From: Candidatus Flemingiibacterium merdigallinarum
GTDB lineage: Bacteria > Bacillota > Clostridia > Oscillospirales > CAG-272
Assembly (NCBI GenBank): GCA_904386005.1
Contig: CAJFKR010000005.1
Coordinates: forward strand, 1-55,919
Direction: 5' to 3'
Length of the DNA: 55,919 nucleotides
The translations under genes and the position numbers were made by a program. This document shows positions 1-8,191 of the stretch, piece after piece (within the stretch, counting starts at the first letter, position 1; the number at the start of each line of letters is the position of its first letter). The notes under the pieces are model-generated. The model was not told where the DNA came from and did not search any database. It was given only the letters and a program-made list of their open reading frames with translations.

Positions 1-92
1 AATTTCACAGGTTTGTATGCGATTATTTCCGGATGTGGTTTGCGGTAGCTATTTATATAGGATTGTTAAGGCGCAGAAGCTATTATAATAAT

Positions 93-219
93 GGAATTTG
101 CCAAAGGCAAATTCCTACCTTATCTCTCCGCGCAGCGGAGACCACTCTGTCCGGCGCAGCCGGACACCACTCTCCACTCTCTCAACGCTTTGCCAAAGGC
201 AAAGCGTTGAGACCACTCT
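93..219. repeat. Array of four short palindromes with ACCACTCT linkers
   Basis: Four perfect hairpins stand in a row. Arms at 93-102/106-115 have loop AAA, 126-131/135-140 loop GCA, 149-155/159-165 loop GCA, and 181-194/198-211 loop AAA. The last three are each followed by ACCACTCT (141-148, 166-173, 212-219), with a partial extra copy CCACTCT at 174-180. The first is followed by TACCTT. The array ends 4 bases before the stop codon of the AraC gene on the other strand, so it may act as that gene's transcript end. Bases 1-92 hold no gene I can support; short open stretches enter from the left edge but none is recognisable. The structure is seen directly; its status as a mobile or REP-like element is inference. 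Confidence 0.75.
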
Positions 220-223
220 TTTG

Positions 224-1057
224 TCAGTCGCCTCCTTCGTCTCGGAAGCGGGCAGGGGATTTGCCAACCTCGTCGCTGAAGCGGTGCGTGAAGGTGTATA
301 CATCCGCGAAGCCGAGTCGCTCGGCGATAGATGATATCGGCTCGCCCGAGATCAGCGCGCGTTTGGCTTCGTTAATGCGGCAGCTTGTGCGGTATCTGCC
401 GGGTGATATTCCGTATTTCTCGGCAAAGCCGCGGCGCAGACTGCTGTAGGGCATAGAGCATCTTGCGGCGATCTCCTCGAGCGTCAGCCTCGAGGTGACA
501 TCCTCGAGCAGCATACGAGCTTGTATCAGCTTGTCCGGTGTGCCGCCACGACTGCCTCGGAGTCGTGCAATACCCGCGATGTTTATGATATAATGTATCA
601 GCTGGCCGAGAAGGCAGTATACATTTTCAGCGTTTGCCGCTTCAAGCTCGCACTGTAATTCTAAGAATTCATCGAGCAGCTCGACACCGCTGACATCACC
701 GCGCACCGGTATTATGCCGTCAAGCTCGGGTATCAGCATCGAAAAGGTCGGGTAGAATTCGGCGGGAAGGTCTAAAAACAGCCGTATGCTGCGCCCCTCG
801 TCGAGTGTCAATTGCCAGTCGCACATCGGACGGCGTATGCAGACCGAGCGCGGCTCGAGCTGATATATGCGCCCCGATTCGACAAATCTACCGCGGCCGG
901 TCAGGATCCAAGACAACACAAAGGTATCGCTTGTGGCAGTATTCGTCCGGAAAATGGGCTTTTCAGTGATTGATATGCCGCAGCCGATTCGGCAGGACGG
1001 GACGATTACATATTTCGATTGCGCATTATTGACAAAATCGTTTAGTGTGGTGAACAT
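224..1057 (-). CDS. AraC family transcriptional regulator
   Basis: DNA-binding regulator of 277 residues. The N-terminal half resembles an AraC cupin-type effector-sensing domain. The last 90 residues carry the two helix-turn-helix motifs of the family: LTLEEIAARCSMPYSSLRRGF, then the second helix pair ending in the typical GKSPARFR. The ATG at 1057 is chosen because CGGAG lies 8 bases upstream; an in-frame ATG at 1084 would add nine residues without a good ribosome site. It is divergent from the FAD oxidoreductase gene at 1237, so the roughly 180 bp between them probably holds its operator. AraC proteins in such settings usually respond to a sugar, but nothing here shows the ligand. Confidence 0.9.
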   Translation of the reverse strand: MFTTLNDFVNNAQSKYVIVPSCRIGCGISITEKPIFRTNTATSDTFVLSWILTGRGRFVESGRIYQLEPRSVCIRRPMCDWQLTLDEGRSIRLFLDLPAEFYPTFSMLIPELDGIIPVRGDVSGVELLDEFLELQCELEAANAENVYCLLGQLIHYIINIAGIARLRGSRGGTPDKLIQARMLLEDVTSRLTLEEIAARCSMPYSSLRRGFAEKYGISPGRYRTSCRINEAKRALISGEPISSIAERLGFADVYTFTHRFSDEVGKSPARFRDEGGD

Positions 1058-1152
1058 ATACAGTCTCCGGATTCTGTGCAGCACGGCAATAACGCGGCGC
1101 TGTCATTATTGCGTATAAATCAGAAATGACAAAGTATTGATCAAATCTGGCA

Positions 1153-1181
1153 TTTACATTGCGCTGTATTTATTATATAAT
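1153..1181 (+). promoter_or_regulatory. Sigma-A type promoter for the FAD oxidoreductase
   Basis: TTTACA at 1153-1158 and TATAAT at 1176-1181 are separated by 17 bases. A strong ribosome site (AAAAGGAG) follows before the ATG at 1237. Confidence 0.65.
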
Positions 1182-1236
1182 AATGTCATAATAATTTCAA
1201 GTATAATTTTTGTCTTTATAAAAGGAGATTGCAGTT

Positions 1237-2514
1237 ATGAATACATATACAGAAGCCGCGCGGGACATACCGGTCGCGGGTGAATACGACGTCATCGTCG
1301 CCGGCTCAGGACCGGCGGGAGTCTCGGCGGCGGTTATGGCGGGCAGACTCGGCTCGAAGGTGCTGCTTGTCGAGTGGGCGAATTCGGTCGGCGGAATCTC
1401 GACGTCCGGACTGATGAGCCATTGGACGGGTACTGTCACGTCGCCGCTCTACACCGAGATACTCACGCGCATGGCGGAAAAGAACGAGGGAGAGGACAAG
1501 GGGAAGATTGTGCCTCAAATCAACCCCGAGAATCTGAAAGCCGTGTATCTCGAAATGCTCGCGGACGCGGGCGTCAAAATCCTGCTGTATACCTTTGTAT
1601 GCGGCGTGATAATGGATAAAAACCGCGTCGCCGGAATAATCACCGAGAGCAAGTCGGGCAGGCGCGCGTTTTTAGGCAAGGTTTTCGTTGACGGTACGGG
1701 CGACGGCGACGTCGCGGCGTTTGCCGGAGCCGAATATACGAAGGGGCGCGAGTCGGATGGCAAAATGCAGCCCTGCACGCTGATGTTTAAGGTCGCGGGC
1801 GTGGATATGTCGCGCGCGGTTCTGCTCGGCTCGTTCGAGTCGACCTATCAGACCGACAAGGGCGAGCTTCAGGCGCTCGCTAAGGAGCACATCCCCTATC
1901 CCGCCGGACATCTGCTGGTGTACAAGTCGACGCTGCCGGGAATCGTGACCTGCAATATGACCAACTGCACCGACATCGACGGCACGTCGGCGGAGGATCT
2001 GACGCGCGCCGAGCTGGTCTGCCGCAGTCAGATGCCGGCGATAGTCAAATATCTGCGCGAGTTTGTGCCGGGATTTGAGAATTGCTATATAATCAGCGCG
2101 GCGTCGCTGATGGGCATTCGCGAAACCCGCCATTTCAAGGGGCTGTATACCCTCTGCGAGGACGACATTCTGACCGCGCGGCAGTTCGACGGCTGGGTCG
2201 TCCGCGGCGCGCACTTCAACTTTGACGTTCACAACCTGACCGGCGCCGGACTCGACAAGACCGGAGTTCAGCACAAGTGGAAGCAGCCGAACGGCTACAC
2301 GATTCCGTACGGCTGCCTGATACCCGAGCGGGTCGACGGACTGATACTCTCGGGACGGAACATATCCGGCACGCACATCGCGCACTCGAACTACCGCGTG
2401 ATGCCGATCTGTGCCGGTATCGGAGCGGCTGCCGGAGCTGCCGCTGCTGTTGCCGTAAAGACAAATAGACAGCCGCGCGAGCTTGAAGCTACGGAATTGC
2501 AGAAATATCTGTGA
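1237..2514 (+). CDS. FAD-dependent oxidoreductase
   Basis: Flavoprotein of 425 residues of the FAD_oxidored type. The dinucleotide-binding fold is at the N terminus: GSGPAG at residues 23-28, followed by the acidic residue of LLVEWANSVGG that should bind the ribose. A second flavin segment, VFVDGTGDGDVAAFAGAEY, lies near residue 150, and a C-terminal glycine/alanine-rich segment (CAGIGAAAGAAAAVAV) closes the FAD site. There is no signal peptide, so it is cytoplasmic. The substrate cannot be read from sequence; relatives often sit in sugar-utilisation loci, in keeping with the divergent AraC gene and the nearby GH2 enzyme. The start is the ATG behind AAAAGGAG. Confidence 0.85.
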   Translation: MNTYTEAARDIPVAGEYDVIVAGSGPAGVSAAVMAGRLGSKVLLVEWANSVGGISTSGLMSHWTGTVTSPLYTEILTRMAEKNEGEDKGKIVPQINPENLKAVYLEMLADAGVKILLYTFVCGVIMDKNRVAGIITESKSGRRAFLGKVFVDGTGDGDVAAFAGAEYTKGRESDGKMQPCTLMFKVAGVDMSRAVLLGSFESTYQTDKGELQALAKEHIPYPAGHLLVYKSTLPGIVTCNMTNCTDIDGTSAEDLTRAELVCRSQMPAIVKYLREFVPGFENCYIISAASLMGIRETRHFKGLYTLCEDDILTARQFDGWVVRGAHFNFDVHNLTGAGLDKTGVQHKWKQPNGYTIPYGCLIPERVDGLILSGRNISGTHIAHSNYRVMPICAGIGAAAGAAAAVAVKTNRQPRELEATELQKYL

Positions 2515-2563
2515 TATTACGCGACCGAAGTTAACCGGTTGACGTTATTTCTAATAAATGAAG

Positions 2564-2598
2564 GGCGTATCCGTATGTCAGAACGGATACGCCTTTTT
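2564..2598 (+). terminator. Rho-independent terminator
   Basis: An 11-bp perfect stem (2564-2574 with 2583-2593), an 8-base loop and then TTTTT. It ends the FAD oxidoreductase transcript before the convergent phosphatase gene. Confidence 0.85.
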
Positions 2599-2661
2599 GT
2601 GATATGGCTGATTATATTATTAAGTCATAATACAACCGCGGCAGATATAACATCCGCGCCG

Positions 2662-3444
2662 TCACACAATCTCGCAGAACAGACCGCTCGACGACGTCGG
2701 CTCTCCGCCGGCGTAGAGGTGCGACACATCGCCCAGCCCAATGACTCTCGCCTGAGGGCGATTCGGATACAGTGGGTTTTCCTCCATGAGCAGGGTTGTC
2801 ACCGACGTGGTCGGCAAAAAGAACGACTTCCAGAAGAGCGGCAGCGGGATGCCGGTGACAGCCGACAGCAGCGCGTTGCCGAGCCCGAGGTGGCAGAAGA
2901 GCGCGAGCGTCTGCGCGGTCTCGGCGTCGGGCGATTTTTCGTATATGTACCCGGGCTTGCCGTCCGGATTTTTCAGCCTGCGATAGCCGTGGCGCGCGCA
3001 GAGCTCGTCATATCCGGCGACGACGCGCTCGTAGGTCTCGACTACCTTGCAGCCGTCAGCTTGGTAAAGCTCGTTCTCTCTCCAGTCCGGGGTAAAGAAT
3101 TCCGGACGGGTGCTCCAATACTGCGGCGGCATATTCCACGGGCAGCGCATATTCGGCGTGCCGACCGGCGCGCCGAGCTTTACTTGGTCGAGGTCGATTG
3201 ACGCCGGAAACTCGCGCAGCCAGTCGAGAATCTCGACCTTAGGTCGCGTGCCGGTAATCGCTTCGAGCTTGTCGAGCGTTGGCTTCGCGGTGTCTTTTGC
3301 TCTGCCGAGAGGCGAGCAATAGAACGATGTGATGTTTTCGTCACATAACCGTTTGGACAAAAGCTCGGCTTCGCGCCAGCCCTTTTCGGTCAGCGAATCT
3401 ATGCTGTAGTCAGGGTCGCCGTGACGGATTATCAGGATTTTCAT
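2662..3444 (-). CDS. Histidine phosphatase family protein
   Basis: Phosphoglycerate-mutase-like phosphatase of 260 residues. The RHG catalytic signature is at residues 7-9 (MKILIIRHGDPDY), followed by the SPLGRAKDTA segment that supplies a second phosphate-binding arginine, and a late histidine in FCHLGLGN. The ATG at 3444 is preceded by GAAAGG about 10 bases upstream; the longer open frame to 3486 has no ribosome site. It is longer than minimal family members (about 200 residues), with an insertion in the middle third rich in aromatic and charged residues. It lies 97 bases downstream of the GH2 gene on the same strand and may share its transcript. The substrate is unknown. Confidence 0.85.
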   Translation of the reverse strand: MKILIIRHGDPDYSIDSLTEKGWREAELLSKRLCDENITSFYCSPLGRAKDTAKPTLDKLEAITGTRPKVEILDWLREFPASIDLDQVKLGAPVGTPNMRCPWNMPPQYWSTRPEFFTPDWRENELYQADGCKVVETYERVVAGYDELCARHGYRRLKNPDGKPGYIYEKSPDAETAQTLALFCHLGLGNALLSAVTGIPLPLFWKSFFLPTTSVTTLLMEENPLYPNRPQARVIGLGDVSHLYAGGEPTSSSGLFCEIV

Positions 3445-3541
3445 GTTGATATAGCCTTTCAAAATATTGACAGTCCGGCGTAGCAATTTGCGGCGCCGGA
3501 GCGATTTATATAACCGGTTAGCTTACAATTCTCATATTGAC

Positions 3542-5800
3542 TCAGTCAATTGAAAAGAGCGTATATGTGCTGGTCAGCTCGTCATTTTTACACTTGACGG
3601 TCAATGTGAAGGTCTTGGTCACATTCTCTGGAACCTTGAACGTCAACTCGCCTATCTTTGTAGAAGAAAGCGGCTTGATATCGCCGAAGCTGCCGCCGTC
3701 AAGCTCGATTCGCGTCTCCTCCTCGTCGTCAAGGTCGATGTAGAGCGTGTAGTCGCAGCCCTTCAGCACCTCGGGCAGGTCGTTCAGCGCCCACAGCTCA
3801 AGCTTCACATCCTCACCCGCGGCATGGCGCAGACGCGGGAACTTGATCGAAAGCATCTGATCGCGCAGCGCCTGTCTGACGTCGAAGTACGCGAGCCGCA
3901 GCACGTTCGGGTAGGACACGAGCGAGTTGTTCGCGAAGCAGGGCCAAGGCTCGTTCCAGCACCAGTTGATCGCCATTGAAGTCGCCGGCCATTTGCGGCG
4001 GGCTTCCTCGAACATGACCTTGTAGCACGCGCCCTGTATTATCTGACCAAGCTCGCAGCACTCGGAAATAGACTCGGTTTTATAGAAATAGCGGTAGATT
4101 TCGTTGATTCTGAACCAAGTGTCCTCGGGGTAGTGCGCGCCGATCGCGTGGTGTATATACCACGGCGAGGTTTTGTCGGGGTCGGCGTTCTTGAGCCCGC
4201 TGCCGTCGACCGCGGTGTTGGCGGTATGCAGTCCGAAGAAGGACTGCACATCTTCCTCGTCGATATACTGACGTATGTAGTCGAGCGGAGCCGGTCCGGG
4301 GCAGCCGAATTCGGTATACGCGCTGCGCGGAGACTCCATGAACAGCTCGATTGCCTCCTTGCCGGTGTTGTCGTCGACGATGTTGACATAGGGACCGTGT
4401 CCGACGTTGTAGATCGGCGAGGTCATGATGAACGGCGTGTTGCGGTCGTTGTCGTAGGTGACCTTGTCGAGCAGGCGCAGCGCGTGCGACTGATTGGTCA
4501 TGCCCGACCAGCTGTTGAACAGCTCGTTGCCGCCGCACCAAAGTACGACCGACGGATGTCCTTTCAGCCGCTTTACGATGCTTGTCGCTTCGCGCTCAAG
4601 CGCGTCGAGATATTCGGGCTTGTCGGGGTAGTTGTTGCAGGACAGTGGAAATTCCTGCCAGACCATCATGCCGAGCTTGTCGCAGAGCTCGAAGAACTCG
4701 TCCTTGTTGACCGGCGAGCCGCCCCACATACGGAAGATGTTCATATTGGCTTCAAGCGCGAGTCCGCAGAGCGAGCGGTAGGTATCGATGTTTATCTTCG
4801 AATAGAAGATATCCGCGCTGACGAAGTTCGAGCCCTTCGCGAAGATGCGGCGGTTGTTGATCTCGAGCGTGAACGGGCAGGCTGCCTGTGTAGCGGGAGT
4901 CGGCGCGTACCAGCTGCCCTCGTTCATAACGAGCTTCACGCGGCGGAATCCGATTTTCTTTGTGTATTCGTCGACAGTCTCATCGCCGGCGACGAGCGCG
5001 ACGCGCAGGGTATACAAGTTCTGGTCGCCCTGACGCGCCGGCCACCAGAGCTTCGGCTCATGCAGTGTCAGCTCGGACAGTGTGTAGATATCGCTGTCGC
5101 CCGAAAGCGGAAGCTCGCTCGAGGCGACGACCTCGCCGTCCGAGTCGACAAGCTCGCATACGAGCTTGTCCGCGACGCCGACGATTTCGGCGGCGACCGA
5201 CAGCTTTACAAGGTCGAGCGAGTCGGTGAGCGTATAGTCGAACTCGACATCCGCCAGCCGATTGTACGGGCGGTAATCGAATATGACCTTACCCGAGATT
5301 CCGGCGGTGACGAGCCGCGGGTGCCAGTCCCAGCCGTAGGATACCGGCGGCTTAACCGATTCGCGGGCCTGGTCGCGCGTATCGGGAGCGCCCGGAACCT
5401 TGGGTACGGGGTGGATTACGACCTCGAGCTTGACCGCGCTGCCCTCGAATTCGGCGAGCGACAGCACGACCGGAGTGAACATTCCCTCGCTGTCGGCGAG
5501 GATTTTGCCGTTCGCGCGGATTGTGTAGCGGTAGTCGAGGTAGTTAAGGCTGATATACGGCTCAAATCCCGGCTTTTTGCGGACGTCGAGCAGCGTGGTA
5601 TAATGCCAGTACACATCCTCGCACCATTTATATTTAAGCGAATTTGAAGCGTAGTTGTAGTCGGGCAGGAGTTCGGCACGGCACATGATGAGCTGCGCTT
5701 CGCCCGGCACGTTCGGGTCATCCTGGTAGGGCGCGATTTCAAGCGTTTCGGCGGGCTCCTCATCAAGCGATGAGGAATAGCCGAGGAACCAATTCAGCAT
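3542..5800 (-). CDS. Glycoside hydrolase family 2 (beta-mannosidase-like)
   Basis: Retaining beta-glycosidase of 752 residues. A jelly-roll N-terminal domain and an immunoglobulin-like domain precede the TIM barrel. The GH2 acid/base is E426 in WCGGNEL, and the likely nucleophile is E497 in YTEFGCPGP. FRMWGGSP and GMMVWQEFPLSC are typical of the beta-mannosidase branch. No signal peptide is visible, so the enzyme is intracellular and would act on imported oligosaccharides. The start codon has GGAGG about 9 bases upstream. Substrate preference for beta-mannosides is inferred from motif style and could instead be another GH2 activity. Confidence 0.88.
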   Translation of the reverse strand: MLNWFLGYSSSLDEEPAETLEIAPYQDDPNVPGEAQLIMCRAELLPDYNYASNSLKYKWCEDVYWHYTTLLDVRKKPGFEPYISLNYLDYRYTIRANGKILADSEGMFTPVVLSLAEFEGSAVKLEVVIHPVPKVPGAPDTRDQARESVKPPVSYGWDWHPRLVTAGISGKVIFDYRPYNRLADVEFDYTLTDSLDLVKLSVAAEIVGVADKLVCELVDSDGEVVASSELPLSGDSDIYTLSELTLHEPKLWWPARQGDQNLYTLRVALVAGDETVDEYTKKIGFRRVKLVMNEGSWYAPTPATQAACPFTLEINNRRIFAKGSNFVSADIFYSKINIDTYRSLCGLALEANMNIFRMWGGSPVNKDEFFELCDKLGMMVWQEFPLSCNNYPDKPEYLDALEREATSIVKRLKGHPSVVLWCGGNELFNSWSGMTNQSHALRLLDKVTYDNDRNTPFIMTSPIYNVGHGPYVNIVDDNTGKEAIELFMESPRSAYTEFGCPGPAPLDYIRQYIDEEDVQSFFGLHTANTAVDGSGLKNADPDKTSPWYIHHAIGAHYPEDTWFRINEIYRYFYKTESISECCELGQIIQGACYKVMFEEARRKWPATSMAINWCWNEPWPCFANNSLVSYPNVLRLAYFDVRQALRDQMLSIKFPRLRHAAGEDVKLELWALNDLPEVLKGCDYTLYIDLDDEEETRIELDGGSFGDIKPLSSTKIGELTFKVPENVTKTFTLTVKCKNDELTSTYTLFSID

Positions 5801-5969
5801 ATTATGTAACCTCCAAGTCGGGTGTAGTGTTGTCTGTAATAATTATATAGAATTACGCCGCGGGGCGCAATGACGCAATATTTCGAAATTGTAAAAATAC
5901 AGTGAATACTCGTAATGATGTAATCTATTTTCAATAAGGAGCATATTATTTACAAAAGGAGGGATCGGC

Positions 5970-6248
5970 ATGATAATTTGCAGCGTGAATGAACTCAAGA
6001 ACAAAGAGGTAATAAATCTCTGCGACGGCTCTCGGCTGGGTTATGTCTCGGATATCGAAATCGATCTTGACTGCGGTTCGGTGATATCGCTCCTTGTTCC
6101 GGGCGACGCGCGTCTTTTCAGCTTCGGCAAGTGCGAGCTGATACGCGTTTTGTGGTGCGACATTGAGCGCATCGGAGACGATGTGATATTGGTGAGAAAG
6201 CAGCTGCCGTCGGGGGAGCTCAATGGGGATAATAGACATAAAAGATAG
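5970..6248 (+). CDS. YlmC/YmxH family sporulation protein (PRC-barrel)
   Basis: A small PRC-barrel protein of 92 residues. The opening MIICSVNELKNKEVINLCDG and the GYVSDIEID strand are characteristic of the YlmC/YmxH family found in endospore formers. Members are linked to sporulation by expression and distribution, but the molecular role is not established. The ribosome site AAAAGGAGGG at 5954-5963 sits 6 bases before the ATG. It stands alone between a convergent and a divergent neighbour. It supports a spore-forming host. Confidence 0.85.
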   Translation: MIICSVNELKNKEVINLCDGSRLGYVSDIEIDLDCGSVISLLVPGDARLFSFGKCELIRVLWCDIERIGDDVILVRKQLPSGELNGDNRHKR

Positions 6249-6251
6249 TAT

Positions 6252-6284
6252 AAGCCGTCGGAATGTCCGGCGGCTTATTGTTTT
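6252..6284. terminator. Bidirectional terminator
   Basis: Stem 6252-6262 with 6266-6276 (one G-T pair), loop ATG, with a T-rich tail on the plus side and an A-rich flank on the other. It separates the convergent ylmC-like gene and the solute-binding protein gene. Confidence 0.75.
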
Positions 6285-6309
6285 ATATATAATATATTTT
6301 AACGCTTAC

Positions 6310-7785
6310 TCATTCCTCCAAAAATTCGAGGAACTTGTCAATATTCGTCTCAATCGAAGTCTTTGCCGATTCGATGTCGGAGGCGACATTAGCGTCACCG
6401 GCAAATAGCTTTACACGAATTGTATCGTTGAGTGTGTTGGTCCAGCCAAATACGACGCCCGGATCGACGGTGCGGGTCTGACGCATTATCTCGAGCATTT
6501 CGATCGACTCATCGTTGCGCAGACCTTTCTGCTCGACCGTCTGCTCGTAGTAGACCGGCACAACATCGGTGAAGCTGTCGTGTGTCATGGCTTCGACTAT
6601 AGTCGCGGTCATATCGAGCCGCTGGTTTGTAATCGGTATTGTCAAATAGAAGAGCTGAAGCACGAGGTCGGTTATATAGTCCTCTTGGCTCTCATCGTAT
6701 TTCGGGAACGGGATTATGCCGAATGTGTCGGTCATGTCGCGCAGAGTCTGCGCCGCCTTGATTTCACCGGTCACGAACAGTGAGCGTCCGGTCGAGAATA
6801 CGTGCAGATAACCGCCGAGCTCGGCGTTGAAGTCATCGGTATTGGCTTCGAGCGTCTGACCGTCGTCGCCGCTCAACAGCACCGCGAGCTTTGATATTAC
6901 GTTATAAAAGCGCTCGCTGCCGTAATTGAACACCGGATCGTCATTTTCGTCGAAATCTACGCTGCTCTCGCCCGCGCAGAACAGGAACTTCTGCGGCGCG
7001 TTCGAGTGAGCCGAGATGCCCCAGGTGGCGCTGCCGTCCTTGGCGTAGGCGAACGAGTCGTCGCCGTTCAGCGAAGCCGCGGCCTTCGCGTATTCAGACA
7101 GCCGATCCAGCGTCCAGCTGCCCTCACGGACAAGGTCATACGGGCGCTCGAGCTGCAAATCCTCAATCATGTTCTCGTTGAAGTAGAGGCACCATGTGCC
7201 CTCATACGCCATCAGGTTCATCGCGCCGGACGCCATGTACAGCTTGTCGTGCAGCGTAATCTGCTTGTTGATCTCAGTGTCCCACCAGGTCTCGTCAAGG
7301 TTCAACTGCGGCAGACTGTTTAAGTCGACCAGATAGCCGTCGGTGACAATTGACAGATTCGTGTTTACCGGCAGGAACATCACGTCATACATATCGTCTC
7401 CGGCGAGAATCGAGTTGGTCGCGAGGGTTATGAGGTCGGCGTGAGCCATGTCCTCGGGCTGCGTGATTTCATTGACGACAAAGTTCATCTGCTGCTCGAG
7501 CTTGCGGTTGCGGTTGTAGACGGCGTCGTTGAGGACTTCACCGTTGATTTCGGCGCGGTCGATATGTATGAACATATCCCACAACGCTTCGAGGTTGAGA
7601 ATGCGGAATTCCTCGCCGCCGTAGTCGACGTCTGGGTGTTGGTATGCGTCCTCGGCGGCGGTAGTGGTTTCGCCTGACGCGGTTGTGGTGGTTTCGGTAT
7701 TATTTTCCGTGCTGCCGCAGGACGGCGATAATGCGACGCCGCATAAAATACAAACAGTTATAATTGAAGAAATAAAATTCCTCAT
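6310..7785 (-). CDS. Extracellular solute-binding lipoprotein
   Basis: An ABC-importer substrate-binding protein of 491 residues. It starts with a signal peptide (MRNFISSIITVCILCGVALS) ending near a cysteine in SPSCGS, a weak lipobox, and then a threonine-rich linker typical of surface lipoproteins. The mature part has the large two-lobe layout of family 1 sugar-binding proteins, including the early YGGEEFRIL strand and a late SFTDVVPVYYEQ segment. AAGGAGG precedes the ATG. No permease genes accompany it here, so the partner transporter is encoded elsewhere or this is an orphan binding protein. Proximity to the GH2 enzyme suggests an oligosaccharide ligand; that is inference. Confidence 0.82.
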   Translation of the reverse strand: MRNFISSIITVCILCGVALSPSCGSTENNTETTTTASGETTTAAEDAYQHPDVDYGGEEFRILNLEALWDMFIHIDRAEINGEVLNDAVYNRNRKLEQQMNFVVNEITQPEDMAHADLITLATNSILAGDDMYDVMFLPVNTNLSIVTDGYLVDLNSLPQLNLDETWWDTEINKQITLHDKLYMASGAMNLMAYEGTWCLYFNENMIEDLQLERPYDLVREGSWTLDRLSEYAKAAASLNGDDSFAYAKDGSATWGISAHSNAPQKFLFCAGESSVDFDENDDPVFNYGSERFYNVISKLAVLLSGDDGQTLEANTDDFNAELGGYLHVFSTGRSLFVTGEIKAAQTLRDMTDTFGIIPFPKYDESQEDYITDLVLQLFYLTIPITNQRLDMTATIVEAMTHDSFTDVVPVYYEQTVEQKGLRNDESIEMLEIMRQTRTVDPGVVFGWTNTLNDTIRVKLFAGDANVASDIESAKTSIETNIDKFLEFLEE

Positions 7786-7912
7786 TGGATTTTCCTCCTT
7801 AATAACTCGATTCTATTTATTCAAAATTAGAATTTATGTAAACTAATTATATCATATTACTTGATTAATGTCAATGCTATAAAAAAGTTTAGATTATTTT
7901 TTTAAAAAGTAC

Positions 7913-7941
7913 TTGACATATGGAAAAAATCGTGATATACT
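7913..7941 (+). promoter_or_regulatory. Consensus promoter of the peptide/NHL/FtsX module
   Basis: TTGACA at 7913-7918 and TATACT at 7936-7941 with a 17-base spacer. Transcription would start near 7948, some 120 bases before the small ORF at 8069 and 244 before the NHL gene. Apart from the small ORF and its palindrome, the stretch 7786-8191 is AT-rich and shows nothing else I can name. Confidence 0.75.
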
Positions 7942-8068
7942 TATTTCACAATTAATATATGATTGAATTGTCATATACACGACAAGAATAACAATATCAA
8001 ATAAATAGTATATTGAATAAATAGACTAATTATAATTAAAATAGAAATATGGCAAAGCGATTGTGCGG

Positions 8069-8146
8069 ATGAAGATGGCAACTATACTCGCGAAGGCGAA
8101 ATGGTTTATGCAGGGTTTGGAGTTTGCTGTTAAAAACGGTATGTAG
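8069..8146 (+). CDS. Possible 25-residue amphipathic peptide
   Basis: A short open frame, ATG at 8069 to TAG at 8144-8146, starting MKMATILAKAKWF and ending FAVKNGM. It has five lysines, one glutamate and alternating hydrophobic residues that could form an amphipathic helix, with no leader-like segment and no cysteine. Its base composition is richer in G+C than the AT-rich DNA on either side, which favours real coding. Upstream GTG (8063) and internal ATG (8075, with a weak GGATGAAG site) are alternative starts; none has a strong ribosome site, the main argument against it. Its stop codon lies inside a perfect palindrome, and an NHL protein plus an FtsX-type ABC transporter follow. I do not recognise the family. 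Confidence 0.35.
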   Translation: MKMATILAKAKWFMQGLEFAVKNGM

Positions 8147-8168
8147 GCACATTAATGTGCCTACATAC
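8139..8168. repeat. Perfect 30-bp palindrome
   Basis: Bases 8139-8152 are the exact reverse complement of 8155-8168 around a central TA. As RNA this is a hairpin with a very short loop; as DNA it is a symmetric protein site. There is no T-run after it, so it is not a standard terminator. It lies 10 bases before the GGAGGTG ribosome site of the NHL gene and overlaps the stop of the small ORF. Confidence 0.8.
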
Positions 8169-8191
8169 AAAATATTATGGAGGTGAATATA

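Noticed and set aside
33-449. 138-codon open frame through the hairpin array
   Set aside because: It crosses the repeat array and the 3' end of the AraC gene, and contains no domain.
2539-3201. 220-codon open frame across the terminator and phosphatase gene
   Set aside because: It includes a strong terminator and runs antisense to the RHG phosphatase; arginine/glutamate-rich shadow composition.
4133-5647. 504-codon open frame opposite the GH2 gene
   Set aside because: It mirrors the GC-rich third positions of the GH2 gene, has no recognisable domain and no ribosome site. The GH2 reading has clear catalytic motifs.
7958-7990. Tiny ORF of about ten codons in the module leader
   Set aside because: No ribosome site, very AT-rich, and too short to judge.
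8138-8180. The 8139-8168 palindrome as an intrinsic terminator
   Set aside because: No T-run follows on either strand, and a same-strand gene with a ribosome site begins 10 bases later.
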